This document shows, piece after piece, positions 7,859-16,476 of a DNA stretch of 40,898 nt. Source of the stretch: Bacteroidales bacterium Phil12 (GTDB taxonomy: Bacteria; Bacteroidota; Bacteroidia; Bacteroidales; P3). Within the stretch, counting starts at the first letter, position 1. Every line of letters starts with the position of its first letter. Where the stretch lies: assembly GCA_002633275.1 (NCBI GenBank), contig NWBO01000076.1, positions 1 to 40,898 of the forward strand. The letters run 5' to 3'. Position numbers and translations under genes: made by a program. The notes under the pieces are model-generated. The model searched no databases. It was not told where the DNA came from and was given only the letters and a program-made list of their open reading frames with translations.

Positions 7859-8112
7859 CAAATGAAAGTCGCAACATTAAACTGCAAAAGAAAATTGTCG
7901 TCATACGACTTTTAAGATTTTGGTGATTATTTCATCGGATTTTGTGAAATTGAATAAAAATTCGCTCGCCATTTATAAAATTTTCAGAACACATAAAATT
8001 CATATCTAAACACCTGATAGCAATTAAATTTTGCTTCAAAACAGAAGAAAACCACAAGATTTTTTTCGTTTGGCATATTTTTTTATTTTTCAAAAAAAGT
8101 ACTCTTCAAAAC

Positions 8113-8153
8113 CGTTGTTTTATCAACGCTTAATGCAGTTATCAACAATTGAT
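8113..8153. promoter_or_regulatory. Paired inverted repeats / DnaA-like boxes before nrdD
   Basis: TTATCAACG (8120-8128) and TTATCAACA (8139-8147) are direct copies 19 nt apart. Each also lies in a small inverted repeat: CGTTG-6 nt-CAACG (8113-8128) and ATCAA-CAA-TTGAT (8141-8153). They differ from the DnaA box TTATCCACA by one or two bases. Position about 50-90 nt upstream of the -7 element suggests an operator for nrdDG; the binding protein is not known. Confidence 0.35.
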
Positions 8154-8200
8154 GTTAAAAAGTTTTGAAAGGAAAACGGACGTATCTGATTTTTTGTCTG

Positions 8201-8209
8201 TACCTTTGC
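8201..8209 (+). promoter_or_regulatory. nrdD promoter (-7 element)
   Basis: TACCTTTGC matches the Bacteroidetes TAnnTTTGC -7 element. No good TTTG is present 19-21 nt upstream, so the promoter may depend on an activator. The leader of about 70 nt begins with a small hairpin, GGGAA (8224-8228) / TTCCC (8238-8242). Confidence 0.6.
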
Positions 8210-8287
8210 TAAACGAAACCAAAGGGAAGAGAGATTTTTCCCGATATAGAAAATAATAAAGCATAAACAACATAGGTTTAATAGGAT

Positions 8288-10465
8288 ATGAACACTGTAC
8301 ATATTACGAAAAGAGATGGAAAACAAGAAGTATTTTCCATAGACAAAATAAAAAATGCAATAAGAAAAGCGTTCCTTGCAACAGGTGGCTATGCAACCGA
8401 AAGTGATTTAACGGAAATTCTTTCAAGAGTAAATATCAAGGACGGAATGACCGTTGAAGAAATTCAAAATCAAGTAGAGGTCGCTTTGATGGCTGAAAAG
8501 TATTATGCAGTAGCTAAATCCTATATGCTGTATCGTCAAAGACACCAAGAAGATCGTGAGACGACAAGCAAAGTAAAGTTCCTTTTGAATTATTGTGCTG
8601 CCGAAAATGCAGCGACAGGCTCAAAGTTCGATGCCAATGCTAACGTTGAATCAAAGAATATTGCAACCCTTATCGGGGAATTACCAAAACAAAACTTTAT
8701 TCGTTTAAATCGTCGTTTGCTTACCGACCGCTTGAAAGAGATGTATGGCAAGGATTTTTCCGATAGATACCTTTACTTGTTGGAAAATCACTTTATTTAT
8801 AAGAATGATGAAACATCTTTGGCTAATTATTGTGCCTCTATAACGATGTATCCTTGGCTGCTTAACGGAACAATGTCGATAGGTGGCAACAGTAAAGCCC
8901 CGACGAATTTGAAGAGTTTCTGCGGCGGTTTCATCAATATGGTGTTTATGGTTTCTTCTATGCTGTCCGGTGCTTGCGCCACTCCTGAATTTCTTATGTA
9001 TATGAACTATTTTATACAAAAGGAATACGGCGAGGATTATTATAATCACGCAAACGATGTGGTTGATTTATCTTCAAAGAAGCGTACTTTGGACAAGGTT
9101 ATCTGCGATTGTTTCGAGCAAATCGTTTATTCAATTAACCAACCGACGGGAGCAAGAAACTTCCAAGCCGTATTCTGGAATGTCGCGTACTACGACAAGC
9201 CTTATTTCGAGAGTTTGTTTGGCGAATTTGTATTTCCTGATGGTTCTAAGCCTCATTGGGAAAGTTTATGTTGGTTGCAGAAACGTTTTATGAAATGGTT
9301 CAACAAAGAACGAACACGTACCGTTCTTACATTCCCTGTTGAAACTATGGCTTTGTTAAGCGACGGAGATGATTTCAAAGACAAGGATATGGCGGACTTC
9401 ACTGCCGAGATGTATGCCGAAGGTCATTCGTTTTTCACATACGTTTCGGATAACGCAGACTCTCTTTCGTCTTGCTGTCGTTTGAGAAACGAAATCCAAG
9501 ACAACGGTTTCTCTTACACTTTGGGTGCAGGCGGTGTTTCAACTGGCTCAAAGAGTGTTTTGACAATAAACCTAAACCGTTGTATTCAATATGCCGTCAA
9601 ACAGAACATACCATACGTTCAATACGTTGAAGGTATCGTTGATTTGATGCACAAAGTTCAAACCGGCTACAACGAAAACCTAAAAATGCTTTACAATAAC
9701 GGAATGCTTCCTTTATTTACGGCAGGTTACATCAATTTATCTCGTCAATACCTTACAATAGGCGTTAATGGAATGGTTGAAGCCGCACAATTCCTTGGCA
9801 TAAAAATCAACGACAATCCTGAATACGAAAAATTCGTGGCAGATATATTGGGTACGGTTGAGAAACTAAACAAAAAGTATCGCACAAAAGAATTGATGTT
9901 CAACTGTGAAATGATTCCTGCCGAGAATGTAGGCGTAAAGCACGCTAAATGGGATAAAGAAGACGGCTACCAAACATTCCGCGATTGCTACAACTCATAT
10001 TTTTATATCGTAGAAGACGATTCTTTGAACGTATTTGATAAAATTCGTCTGCACGGCAAACGTTATATTGAGCATTTGACGGGCGGTAGTGCGTTGCACT
10101 TGAATTTGGAAGAGCATCTTTCACAGGCACAATACAGACAAATATTGAAAGTAGCTGCAAAAGAAGGTTGCAATTACTTTACATTCAACATTCCAAACAC
10201 AATATGTAATGATTGCGGACACATAGATAAACGTTACTTAAAGGAGTGTCCTGAGTGTGGCAGCAAGAATGTTGATTATTTGACGCGTATAATAGGTTAT
10301 ATGAAACGTGTAAGCAATTTCTCTGTTGCTCGTCAAAAAGAGGCAGCCGACCGTTATTATATAAATGTAAATAAAAACGAGAAACTTTTACAAGAGCCGT
10401 TGCCAACTCGTCATATAGAGTTTTCTAAGGAACAAGAAAAAGCCATTTCCGACACTTTGGCTTAA
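8288..10465 (+). CDS. nrdD: Anaerobic ribonucleoside-triphosphate reductase (class III)
   Basis: A 725-residue glycyl-radical enzyme that reduces ribonucleotides to deoxyribonucleotides without oxygen. The N-terminal ATP-cone (residues about 1-95, VHITKRDGKQEVFSIDKIKNAI in part) is the allosteric domain. The barrel follows, with the SSCCRLRNE segment. Near the C-terminus a zinc site CNDCG ... CPECG precedes the glycyl-radical loop RIIGYMKRVSNFS, in which Gly670 would carry the radical. The size is typical of Bacteroidetes NrdD. The activase gene nrdG starts 27 nt later, so the two form an operon. Its presence marks the organism as able to grow anaerobically. Confidence 0.96.
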   Translation: MNTVHITKRDGKQEVFSIDKIKNAIRKAFLATGGYATESDLTEILSRVNIKDGMTVEEIQNQVEVALMAEKYYAVAKSYMLYRQRHQEDRETTSKVKFLLNYCAAENAATGSKFDANANVESKNIATLIGELPKQNFIRLNRRLLTDRLKEMYGKDFSDRYLYLLENHFIYKNDETSLANYCASITMYPWLLNGTMSIGGNSKAPTNLKSFCGGFINMVFMVSSMLSGACATPEFLMYMNYFIQKEYGEDYYNHANDVVDLSSKKRTLDKVICDCFEQIVYSINQPTGARNFQAVFWNVAYYDKPYFESLFGEFVFPDGSKPHWESLCWLQKRFMKWFNKERTRTVLTFPVETMALLSDGDDFKDKDMADFTAEMYAEGHSFFTYVSDNADSLSSCCRLRNEIQDNGFSYTLGAGGVSTGSKSVLTINLNRCIQYAVKQNIPYVQYVEGIVDLMHKVQTGYNENLKMLYNNGMLPLFTAGYINLSRQYLTIGVNGMVEAAQFLGIKINDNPEYEKFVADILGTVEKLNKKYRTKELMFNCEMIPAENVGVKHAKWDKEDGYQTFRDCYNSYFYIVEDDSLNVFDKIRLHGKRYIEHLTGGSALHLNLEEHLSQAQYRQILKVAAKEGCNYFTFNIPNTICNDCGHIDKRYLKECPECGSKNVDYLTRIIGYMKRVSNFSVARQKEAADRYYINVNKNEKLLQEPLPTRHIEFSKEQEKAISDTLA

Positions 10466-10492
10466 AATATAACGACTGAAAGAAGTATTAAG

Positions 10493-10957
10493 ATGTTAAA
10501 ATATTTCAATTACGATATTGTCTTTCAGGAAGTCCCTAACGAAGTTACGTTGGCTGTAAATTTTTCCCTTTGTCCCAATCATTGTCGCGGTTGTCATTCT
10601 ACGTGGCTTTGGCAGGACAAAGGGGAAATTTTTGATGTCCATACTTTGGAAAGTCTCATTAAGATGTATCACGGCAACTTTACCTGCTTCGCTTTTATGG
10701 GCGGCGACAACGACCCGCAAGCCATCAACGACCTTGCCCACCATATCAAACAGAATTTCCCCGACATCAAAACCGCTTGGTATAGCGGCAAAGAAAACAT
10801 CGACCCCCATATCAATATTTCCAACTTCGACTATATCAAGATAGGCCCTTACAAAGAAGAGTGCGGCTCCCTAAAAGACAAAAACACCAATCAAAAATTT
10901 TACAAATTTTCTGTTGACGGCAAAGAAGATATTACATATTTATTTCAAAAGAAGTAA
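10493..10957 (+). CDS. nrdG: Anaerobic ribonucleotide reductase activating protein
   Basis: A 154-residue radical-SAM activase. The cluster motif CPNHCRGC gives Cys27, Cys31 and Cys34, followed by HSTWLW and the AFMGGDND glycine-rich SAM-binding stretch. It uses S-adenosylmethionine and a [4Fe-4S] cluster to generate the glycyl radical on NrdD, encoded just upstream. The short length is normal for NrdG. A small palindrome CTTCGCGAAG follows the stop, and a strong terminator lies about 75 nt downstream. Confidence 0.95.
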   Translation: MLKYFNYDIVFQEVPNEVTLAVNFSLCPNHCRGCHSTWLWQDKGEIFDVHTLESLIKMYHGNFTCFAFMGGDNDPQAINDLAHHIKQNFPDIKTAWYSGKENIDPHINISNFDYIKIGPYKEECGSLKDKNTNQKFYKFSVDGKEDITYLFQKK

Positions 10958-11033
10958 TCTTTATACTTCGCGAAGCGGCGATTTTATTTATATAACACTC
11001 CCACAAAATAAAAAGACATTCGCAAACAAAATA

Positions 11034-11068
11034 AAATGGGCAGGAAAATTTAATCTTCCTGCCCATTT
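11034..11068. terminator. Bidirectional terminator between nrdG and a convergent gene
   Basis: A 13-bp perfect stem, AAATGGGCAGGAA (11034-11046) and TTCCTGCCCATTT (11056-11068), with T-rich sequence on both sides. It serves nrdDG on the plus strand and the secreted-protein gene ending at 11081 on the minus strand. Confidence 0.85.
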
Positions 11069-11080
11069 GTTTATTATTTA

Positions 11081-11647
11081 TTATAAATCGCCCTCATATT
11101 CCGTTCTGTTGTTCGTATTTTCATAATACAGATACAAATAATCCATAAATCCGTCCTTTAATGCAATCCTTACAATCGTTCCGTCCTTTGCCTCAAACAC
11201 TGCTTTGGGCGTTTCTTGTGAAGAAAGCGGTTCGCTGCTATAACCAACCGTTGCCTGTCCGTCGGAATCAACCGACACTTTCTCTTTATAACCAATCTTC
11301 TGTCCAGACACATACATATATTTTCCGCCATTCGAGAACCAATCATACAAAGCATTATACTTGTCCTCAATATTCCAAAAGGTTTTGTAATATTGTACTT
11401 TAATTCCCCACACTTTATCGTTTTGACTTTTAATCCAAAGTTTAACCTTTCGTCCATTAAATTCTCCGTCCAAACAATCTTTATGACAATTGTAATCAAA
11501 GCCTTTGGATTGCAATTGTTCAATCATCTCGGTTTTAGTTCCGTCGATTGGCACACCCATAAACTTCGGTGTTGAGCAAAGATTTTGAGCATTTATCGAA
11601 AGTACAACCACAACGCTCATAATAATGATACTGAAAACCCTTTTCAT
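11081..11647 (-). CDS. Secreted protein of unknown function
   Basis: A 188-residue protein. The signal peptide (residues 1-20, ending SINAQ) is followed by PKFMGVPIDGTKTEMIEQLQ and a beta-rich domain with several Trp/Tyr residues and three cysteines (Cys24, and two at about 54-58 in NCHKDC). The FMGIPIDG-type opening occurs in short exported proteins of gut Bacteroidales; I do not recognise a named family or function. The start is supported by a consensus -7 element about 60 nt upstream. It is monocistronic, ending at the shared terminator with nrdG. Confidence 0.65.
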   Translation of the reverse strand: MKRVFSIIIMSVVVVLSINAQNLCSTPKFMGVPIDGTKTEMIEQLQSKGFDYNCHKDCLDGEFNGRKVKLWIKSQNDKVWGIKVQYYKTFWNIEDKYNALYDWFSNGGKYMYVSGQKIGYKEKVSVDSDGQATVGYSSEPLSSQETPKAVFEAKDGTIVRIALKDGFMDYLYLYYENTNNRTEYEGDL

Positions 11648-11705
11648 CTGTTTATTGTCGTTTAATTGTTATTAATTTCTTTTCTTCTTGTACTTGCTTG
11701 GCATT

Positions 11706-11714
11706 GCAAAAGTA
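11706..11714 (-). promoter_or_regulatory. Promoter -7 element of the secreted-protein gene
   Basis: On the minus strand TACTTTTGC matches the Bacteroidetes -7 consensus; no clear TTTG is seen at the usual distance. It falls between the two minus-strand genes, so the downstream gene (11647-11081) is probably transcribed independently. Confidence 0.6.
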
Positions 11715-11762
11715 AAAATATTTCGTCTAACTCACGTTATAATAAGTAAAGAAATTAAAGAT

Positions 11763-12398
11763 TTATTTGCTTTTCAAGGTGTAGGAAACAAGAGCGGAGA
11801 TGTAAAAAACTTCTTGATATGTATTGGAGAAAAAGTATTTATCGACATAGTTCGCCCTGCCGTAATTAAATTCAAAGCCCACAGCAATATTGCAGCCCAA
11901 CTCATAACGATAGGTAGCCTCTATGCCGTAAAACAATTTGCCGTTGATAGTTTTTGTTCTGTCTTCCTTGCCAAATATTACCCTGTTTCTGTCTTTTTGA
12001 AAAAGCAAATTACCAAAACATAAAGACAATCTAATCATATTACGCTCGCTTTTGCTAAGAAAATTGTAGCCCAAAGCAAGTTGAATCAAGTTGGTGTTCT
12101 CTTGATAAGAGGCAACAAAATCGCCGGTAAAGTCCGTTTCGGTCGCATATGAAAGGTTGGTAAGTTTTAGTTTGGCGAAATACTTGTTGTTTAAACCGCT
12201 CTCAATAGCAAAAGACAACGACAAAGGAAAATTATCGGGAGTTTCGGTAATAGTGCCGAAATAAGTGTCGGGATGCCTACTAAATCCTATATTTAATTGA
12301 CAACCTACACTGTATTTTGGTACTCTTTGAGCATAAACGTAAGGTATAGAAAGCAGACAAAGAAAGAATAATATGTTTTTTATTGATTTTATCGACAT
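11763..12398 (-). CDS. Outer-membrane beta-barrel protein
   Basis: A 211-residue protein with a signal peptide (residues 1-23, LLSIPYVYAQ). The mature part is a run of amphipathic strands (YSVGCQLNIGFS, LSLSFAIESGL, LIQLALGYNFLS, MIRLSLCFGNLLF, YGIEATYRYELGCNIAVGFEFNYG) ending in VFYISALVSYTLKSK. That pattern fits a small barrel in the outer membrane. No catalytic motif is visible, so a structural or binding role is the most that can be said. It lies after the terminator of the inositol cluster and has no strong consensus promoter; a TATAAT-like sequence occurs near 12423. Confidence 0.65.
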   Translation of the reverse strand: MSIKSIKNILFFLCLLSIPYVYAQRVPKYSVGCQLNIGFSRHPDTYFGTITETPDNFPLSLSFAIESGLNNKYFAKLKLTNLSYATETDFTGDFVASYQENTNLIQLALGYNFLSKSERNMIRLSLCFGNLLFQKDRNRVIFGKEDRTKTINGKLFYGIEATYRYELGCNIAVGFEFNYGRANYVDKYFFSNTYQEVFYISALVSYTLKSK

Positions 12399-12459
12399 AT
12401 AGCAACACTAAGAGAACAGAATTATAGGACTTTTATTGTTTTTATCCCGAAGAAAACAA

Positions 12460-12495
12460 AAAGAGAGCCTTTCTTTTATCAGAAAAGCCCTCTTT
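12460..12495 (-). terminator. Terminator at the end of the inositol-lipid cluster
   Basis: On the minus strand AAAGAG, an inner TTTTCT/AGAAA pairing and CTCTTT form a stem-loop followed by TTTTTG, about 20 nt after the inositol-phosphate synthase stop. The stem is imperfect, but position and T-tract make a terminator likely. Confidence 0.65.
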
Positions 12496-12515
12496 CATTT
12501 AAGTTATTTAACGTT

Positions 12516-13673
12516 TTATTTCTTTTGTCTGTTGGCTTGCGGTCTTGTTAAGTCCGTCAATTGTCTTTTTGCCAACATCTCGCATTCGTACTGAGCGTCC
12601 TCAAAAGTCATTGGGAAAGGAGGAGTTTTTTGAGTAAAGGCACTTGCTCCGTGCAATGAACCCGTGATACCCAATTCTCTTGCAACTTTCAAATAACGGA
12701 TAGCATCGATAACAACTCCGGCAGAGTTTGGAGAATCTATAACCGACATACGGGCATCGAATGTTACAGGACTGCCGCCAAAACCTTCCAATTCCAAATG
12801 GAATGTTGCTATTTTGTTATCCTTATAATAAGAGATGTATTCAGACGGACCGGCGTGTAAGAATGAATCATCGGTTGGAATGTTTCTTATGTCGTTTTGG
12901 CAACGGATAACATTCTCTTTGGAAATTTTCTTACTCTTCAAACGACTTTGATTAACCATATTCATAAAGTCCGTATTACCGCCGCAGTTTTGTTGTATAT
13001 GGCATTTTACTTTATGACCGCGGGCGAAAGCCAATTCTTGCAACATTTGTGAAAGGATACTTGCACCGAATTGAGATTTCATATCATCGCCAATCAAAGG
13101 AAGTCCTGCATCGATAAACTTCTGTTCCCAAACAGGGTCGGAAGCAATAAAGACAGGAATACAATTCAAGAATGCAACGTGAGCATCGATAGCGCATTGT
13201 GCATAAAACTTAACGCCTTCCTCACTACCTACCGGCAAATAATCAATTAAAATGTCGGCTTTGGTATCTTTAAGAACCTTAACGATATCAACAGGCTCGT
13301 GTTCGGTATCGACAACAAAAGTCGTATCCTTCGGATATTTTTCATAATCAAGCATATGTTCGGAAACGCCGTCCAACAAAGGAGCCTTCTGAACGATTAC
13401 ATTGCTTTTTGGAAACTTTTGCGGATCGATGATGTTTATTGTACAGTTTGGCTTAGCATATATAGCCTCATCCAAAGTCTTACCAACTTTTCTTGCGTCA
13501 ATATCAAAAGCAGCAACAACTTCTATATCCTGAGCGGTGTAACCGCCTATGTTTGCTGCCATCATTCCCTCAGGAGCGTTTTGATTAGCAGGGTTGCCGT
13601 AATATTCCAATCCCTGTATTAAAGCAGATGCACAATTGCCTATACCTGCTATCGCAATTCTAATCTTTTCCAT
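12516..13673 (-). CDS. ino1: myo-Inositol-1(3)-phosphate synthase
   Basis: A 385-residue NAD-dependent enzyme converting glucose 6-phosphate to inositol phosphate, the first step of inositol synthesis. The Rossmann motif GIGNCAS is at 10-16. The conserved core GDDMKSQFGAS is at 195-205, followed by QNCGGNTDF. The LEGFGGSPVTFDARMSVIDSPNSAG region in the last third is the usual family end. The length fits the compact bacterial form. The gene closes a minus-strand cluster with a CDP-alcohol phosphatidyltransferase, so the inositol phosphate is most likely used for inositol lipids. A gap of 84 nt separates it from the HAD gene, so it could also have its own promoter. Confidence 0.93.
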   Translation of the reverse strand: MEKIRIAIAGIGNCASALIQGLEYYGNPANQNAPEGMMAANIGGYTAQDIEVVAAFDIDARKVGKTLDEAIYAKPNCTINIIDPQKFPKSNVIVQKAPLLDGVSEHMLDYEKYPKDTTFVVDTEHEPVDIVKVLKDTKADILIDYLPVGSEEGVKFYAQCAIDAHVAFLNCIPVFIASDPVWEQKFIDAGLPLIGDDMKSQFGASILSQMLQELAFARGHKVKCHIQQNCGGNTDFMNMVNQSRLKSKKISKENVIRCQNDIRNIPTDDSFLHAGPSEYISYYKDNKIATFHLELEGFGGSPVTFDARMSVIDSPNSAGVVIDAIRYLKVARELGITGSLHGASAFTQKTPPFPMTFEDAQYECEMLAKRQLTDLTRPQANRQKK

Positions 13674-13757
13674 TTTAATTCAAAAAAATCTATATATTTT
13701 ACTTTTATGTTAATATTCAAAAAAAATAGTTACATATTGCATAAAACAATGCGACCC

Positions 13758-14459
13758 TTACTGCAAAAAGTGTTCCACTTGCATTATATCTGTAATAATC
13801 ACATCGGCAAACGGAGTGTTTGTCGGATTGTCTTTCCAGCCTTGACCTTTCAGCCAAATGGTGGAACAACCAAGTTGTTTGGTAGGCATAATGTCTTTCT
13901 TGTAAGAATCGCCTACAACAGTTGTGTTTTCAGCCTTACTTTGCAAACGCTCCAAAGCATAACTCCAAAGCCTTTTGTCAGGTTTTGAAATACCAACAAC
14001 TGCACTCTCGACAACATCATCAAAACAGTCTTTGATACCGAAATCCCTCAAAACCTCATCTAAATTACCATAAAAATTGGAAACCATACCTATATTATAA
14101 TCCTTTGACAAGCATTCAAGCATAGGTTTTACGTTCGCAGTATTTTGCTTTGCAAACAAATAACACGAATTGGAGATTTGCTCAACATGGCGTTGGTCTT
14201 CGCTTATTATATTGTTGTTTTGAAGAAAATCATATTGAAAAGCGACCTTTACAAGTAAGGTATCAAGGAAATTATCCATAGATTCGATATTACGTGTTGC
14301 CGCTATCTGTCTTTCTCCATACACATAGGCATCACGCATCTGATTATCTGTCAAAAAGCTGTTGTATTTCAAGTGTTCTTCGGCAAATATATGATACCAA
14401 TGTATGCCGTTGGTATCGAGAGTTGCCCCATAGTCAAATATTACCGTCTTTTCTTTCAT
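13758..14459 (-). CDS. HAD-superfamily protein lacking the usual second aspartate
   Basis: A 233-residue HAD protein. Motif I reads FDYGATLD: Asp9 is the expected nucleophile, but the residue two positions on, normally the acid/base Asp, is Gly11. Motif II is SN at 127-128, motif III Lys159 (SKPDKRLW) and motif IV GDSYKKD (183-189). A helical cap occupies about 18-110. The gene is 6 nt from the upstream flippase-like gene and precedes inositol-phosphate synthase. The obvious candidate role is removing the phosphate from phosphatidylinositol phosphate. The Gly substitution argues for caution: it may use another acid/base or act differently. Confidence 0.75.
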   Translation of the reverse strand: MKEKTVIFDYGATLDTNGIHWYHIFAEEHLKYNSFLTDNQMRDAYVYGERQIAATRNIESMDNFLDTLLVKVAFQYDFLQNNNIISEDQRHVEQISNSCYLFAKQNTANVKPMLECLSKDYNIGMVSNFYGNLDEVLRDFGIKDCFDDVVESAVVGISKPDKRLWSYALERLQSKAENTTVVGDSYKKDIMPTKQLGCSTIWLKGQGWKDNPTNTPFADVIITDIMQVEHFLQ

Positions 14460-14465
14460 ATATAG

Positions 14466-15476
14466 TTAGTCGTTTCTGCCAAAACGTTTTATTTTTATCA
14501 TTATAATTCCAATAATTATCCAAGCCAATTCAGTTATCCTTGTTACCATACCAACAAAGACGCCCATACTTGCCGTAAGTCCTATGCTGTTTAACGCAAA
14601 GGTCAATCCCCCTTCTCGAATGCCTACCTGCATAGGAAAAACAAAAACAATATTGGCAATTAAGGACGTTTCGGTGTTGATTATGATAGAATCAATCATA
14701 TCTATCCCAACTCCAACAGCACGCAAAATTACTAAAATTTCCAAACATGAGAAAATCCTTGACAATGTTTCGTAAAACAATGCCTTATAAAATTCTTTTC
14801 GATGTAGGTTGAATAAATCCGTAAATTGTTTGTCCGTATCCGATAATGTCTGTTGAAATTCTTTTGTCATTTTCTTTTTTACAAAACGTTTCAACAGTGG
14901 AACACGACATAAAAACTTGAAAAAACCTACAATAATACCTTTCTTGTATGCTTTGATAATGTATATTATCGCAATTATGCTGATACCGATGAATACCAAC
15001 GAAGCAACGAAGACAAATCTCGGTGTTCTGTCGTATGCAAAAAATATCAAAAGCAGAAAACCTATTATCCAAAACACGAAATGCGAAAGAATATGCATCA
15101 TTGCGTAATTAAGCACGCTTGAAGTCGCTCTTTTCGTTCCCAAATCCTCCTTCATGGCCATTATTCTGTAAGGCTCGCCGCCCAATGCCATAACGGGAGT
15201 TATATAATTTATCGCATAGCCGCTTATCGTCAAACGGAACATTCGTAACCACGACACTTTTTTCTTTTCTTCCGGTGTCAGGTACGATAATGTCCGCCAC
15301 GACATAGTATTCAACGGATAAACCAATAGCCGCGTGGCAACGATAAGGAATATCCAAAATCCGACTTTTTTAAGATTTTCGACAAGGACACTCCAACCCA
15401 AATTGTAAAGCATTATCACTATTATAATAATACCCACAACGAAAAAGAACATACCATATTTGTTTTTCTTGTCCAT
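14466..15476 (-). CDS. Flippase-like integral membrane protein (LPG-synthase TM / UPF0104 family)
   Basis: A 336-residue protein with about eight membrane helices (for example residues 8-27, 38-56, 120-145, 150-172 and 285-330). It has the family features LLVYPLNTMSWRTL, an internal amphipathic PLLKRFVKKKM stretch, and a C-terminal VFPMQVGIREGGL motif. Relatives include the membrane half of the lysyl-phosphatidylglycerol synthase MprF and glycolipid flippase-like proteins. Next to the phosphatidyltransferase it probably moves or positions an inositol lipid in the inner membrane (inference). It begins 18 nt after the phosphatidyltransferase gene. Confidence 0.8.
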   Translation of the reverse strand: MDKKNKYGMFFFVVGIIIIVIMLYNLGWSVLVENLKKVGFWIFLIVATRLLVYPLNTMSWRTLSYLTPEEKKKVSWLRMFRLTISGYAINYITPVMALGGEPYRIMAMKEDLGTKRATSSVLNYAMMHILSHFVFWIIGFLLLIFFAYDRTPRFVFVASLVFIGISIIAIIYIIKAYKKGIIVGFFKFLCRVPLLKRFVKKKMTKEFQQTLSDTDKQFTDLFNLHRKEFYKALFYETLSRIFSCLEILVILRAVGVGIDMIDSIIINTETSLIANIVFVFPMQVGIREGGLTFALNSIGLTASMGVFVGMVTRITELAWIIIGIIMIKIKRFGRND

Positions 15477-15494
15477 AGTCGAAAATTCCTTTGT

Positions 15495-16457
15495 TTATAT
15501 ATTGGTTTTAACGCCGTCTTTTAACTGTTTATCGAATGCACCAAATAATTTTTCCTCTTTTAACACTAAAAAAATAAGTACTGCATTCATTACAATAATG
15601 TCAAACAAAAAATAAAGCCAAACCATATCGATAAAAAGAGTGAAAAACAAAAACATTACCCTTGTATTGAATTGCAATATATTTGTTAAAGGCATATATT
15701 TCTTGTTTTTCTGTCTTATATCCTCAAACAATGTCGCCGATAGTTGATTTCTATCCAATGAAGTCAATGTAATCCAAAAAGATTGGAATTTAGGAGAGAA
15801 AAACTCCTGTGTTTTAGTGTATCTGTAATAAAACCACAAGGATATTTTGTCGATAGGATTTTGCTTGAAACTTGTACGTTTGTAATCTTCTTTAAGTTTA
15901 GCACTTGTATCGTGTTCGCTACCCGAATTTCCCTTTGCAAAATACAGATGAATATTACGATAATAGTCTGCCATACCTGCTGCCAAAATATGAGAAGCAC
16001 CTGCAAGAGAAGCAATAATCCACATAAGCAATGTTGAGTTGCCTTGCTCTACGATTGTCAGACGCAAAACCAACGCAAGATAAATGATAAAAAACCAAAC
16101 ATCACCTGCCAAACCGTCAAGCAATCTACCCAAACGAGTTTTGTTACCTGTAAGCCTTGCCAATTGTCCGTCTGCCGAATCAAAAGTATTTGCAAGAGTT
16201 AAAAGCGCCATACCAATGATATTAAGTTTCAAATCATCGTAAAAAAACAACCAACCTCCCAATGCACCGATAAATATACTCGCAATGGTAATCATATTAG
16301 GTGTGATGTGCAATGGTATTGCACATTTTGCCCAAAAGAAACCTATCGGACGGTTGAAATGAATGTCCCACCACTCTTCGGTGTCGGAAGATTTCAATGA
16401 ATTTGCAAAAGTTATTTCTTTCTTTTGCTGATTGTCGTAATTTGATTCGCTATTCAT
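15495..16457 (-). CDS. CDP-alcohol phosphatidyltransferase, probable phosphatidylinositol-phosphate synthase
   Basis: A 320-residue membrane enzyme. The family signature is present: Asp93, Asp96-Gly97, Ala100-Arg101, Gly110 and Asp114. The final aspartate, expected at 118, is Gly118, with Asp119 directly after. Hydrophobic helices cover about 53-72, 78-95, 119-140 and 255-300. A long soluble stretch (about 175-250) is not typical of the small members. Beside inositol-phosphate synthase, the likely reaction is CDP-diacylglycerol plus inositol phosphate to phosphatidylinositol phosphate. An alternative is a CDP-inositol-dependent transferase like the di-inositol-phosphate synthases, since a nucleotidyltransferase gene lies 19 nt upstream. 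Confidence 0.85.
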   Translation of the reverse strand: MNSESNYDNQQKKEITFANSLKSSDTEEWWDIHFNRPIGFFWAKCAIPLHITPNMITIASIFIGALGGWLFFYDDLKLNIIGMALLTLANTFDSADGQLARLTGNKTRLGRLLDGLAGDVWFFIIYLALVLRLTIVEQGNSTLLMWIIASLAGASHILAAGMADYYRNIHLYFAKGNSGSEHDTSAKLKEDYKRTSFKQNPIDKISLWFYYRYTKTQEFFSPKFQSFWITLTSLDRNQLSATLFEDIRQKNKKYMPLTNILQFNTRVMFLFFTLFIDMVWLYFLFDIIVMNAVLIFLVLKEEKLFGAFDKQLKDGVKTNI

Positions 16458-16476
16458 TACCTTTACCGTAATTAAT

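Noticed and set aside
7599-7926. Open frames on both strands over the 7775-7858 array
   Set aside because: They exist because the repeat lacks stops in those frames. Composition is low-complexity Ile/Leu/Asn/Phe and one frame overlaps the end of rimO.
8160-8287. NrdR box or riboswitch in the nrdD leader
   Set aside because: No ACACWATAT-type pair and no recognised riboswitch core; only a short GGGAA/TTCCC hairpin is seen.
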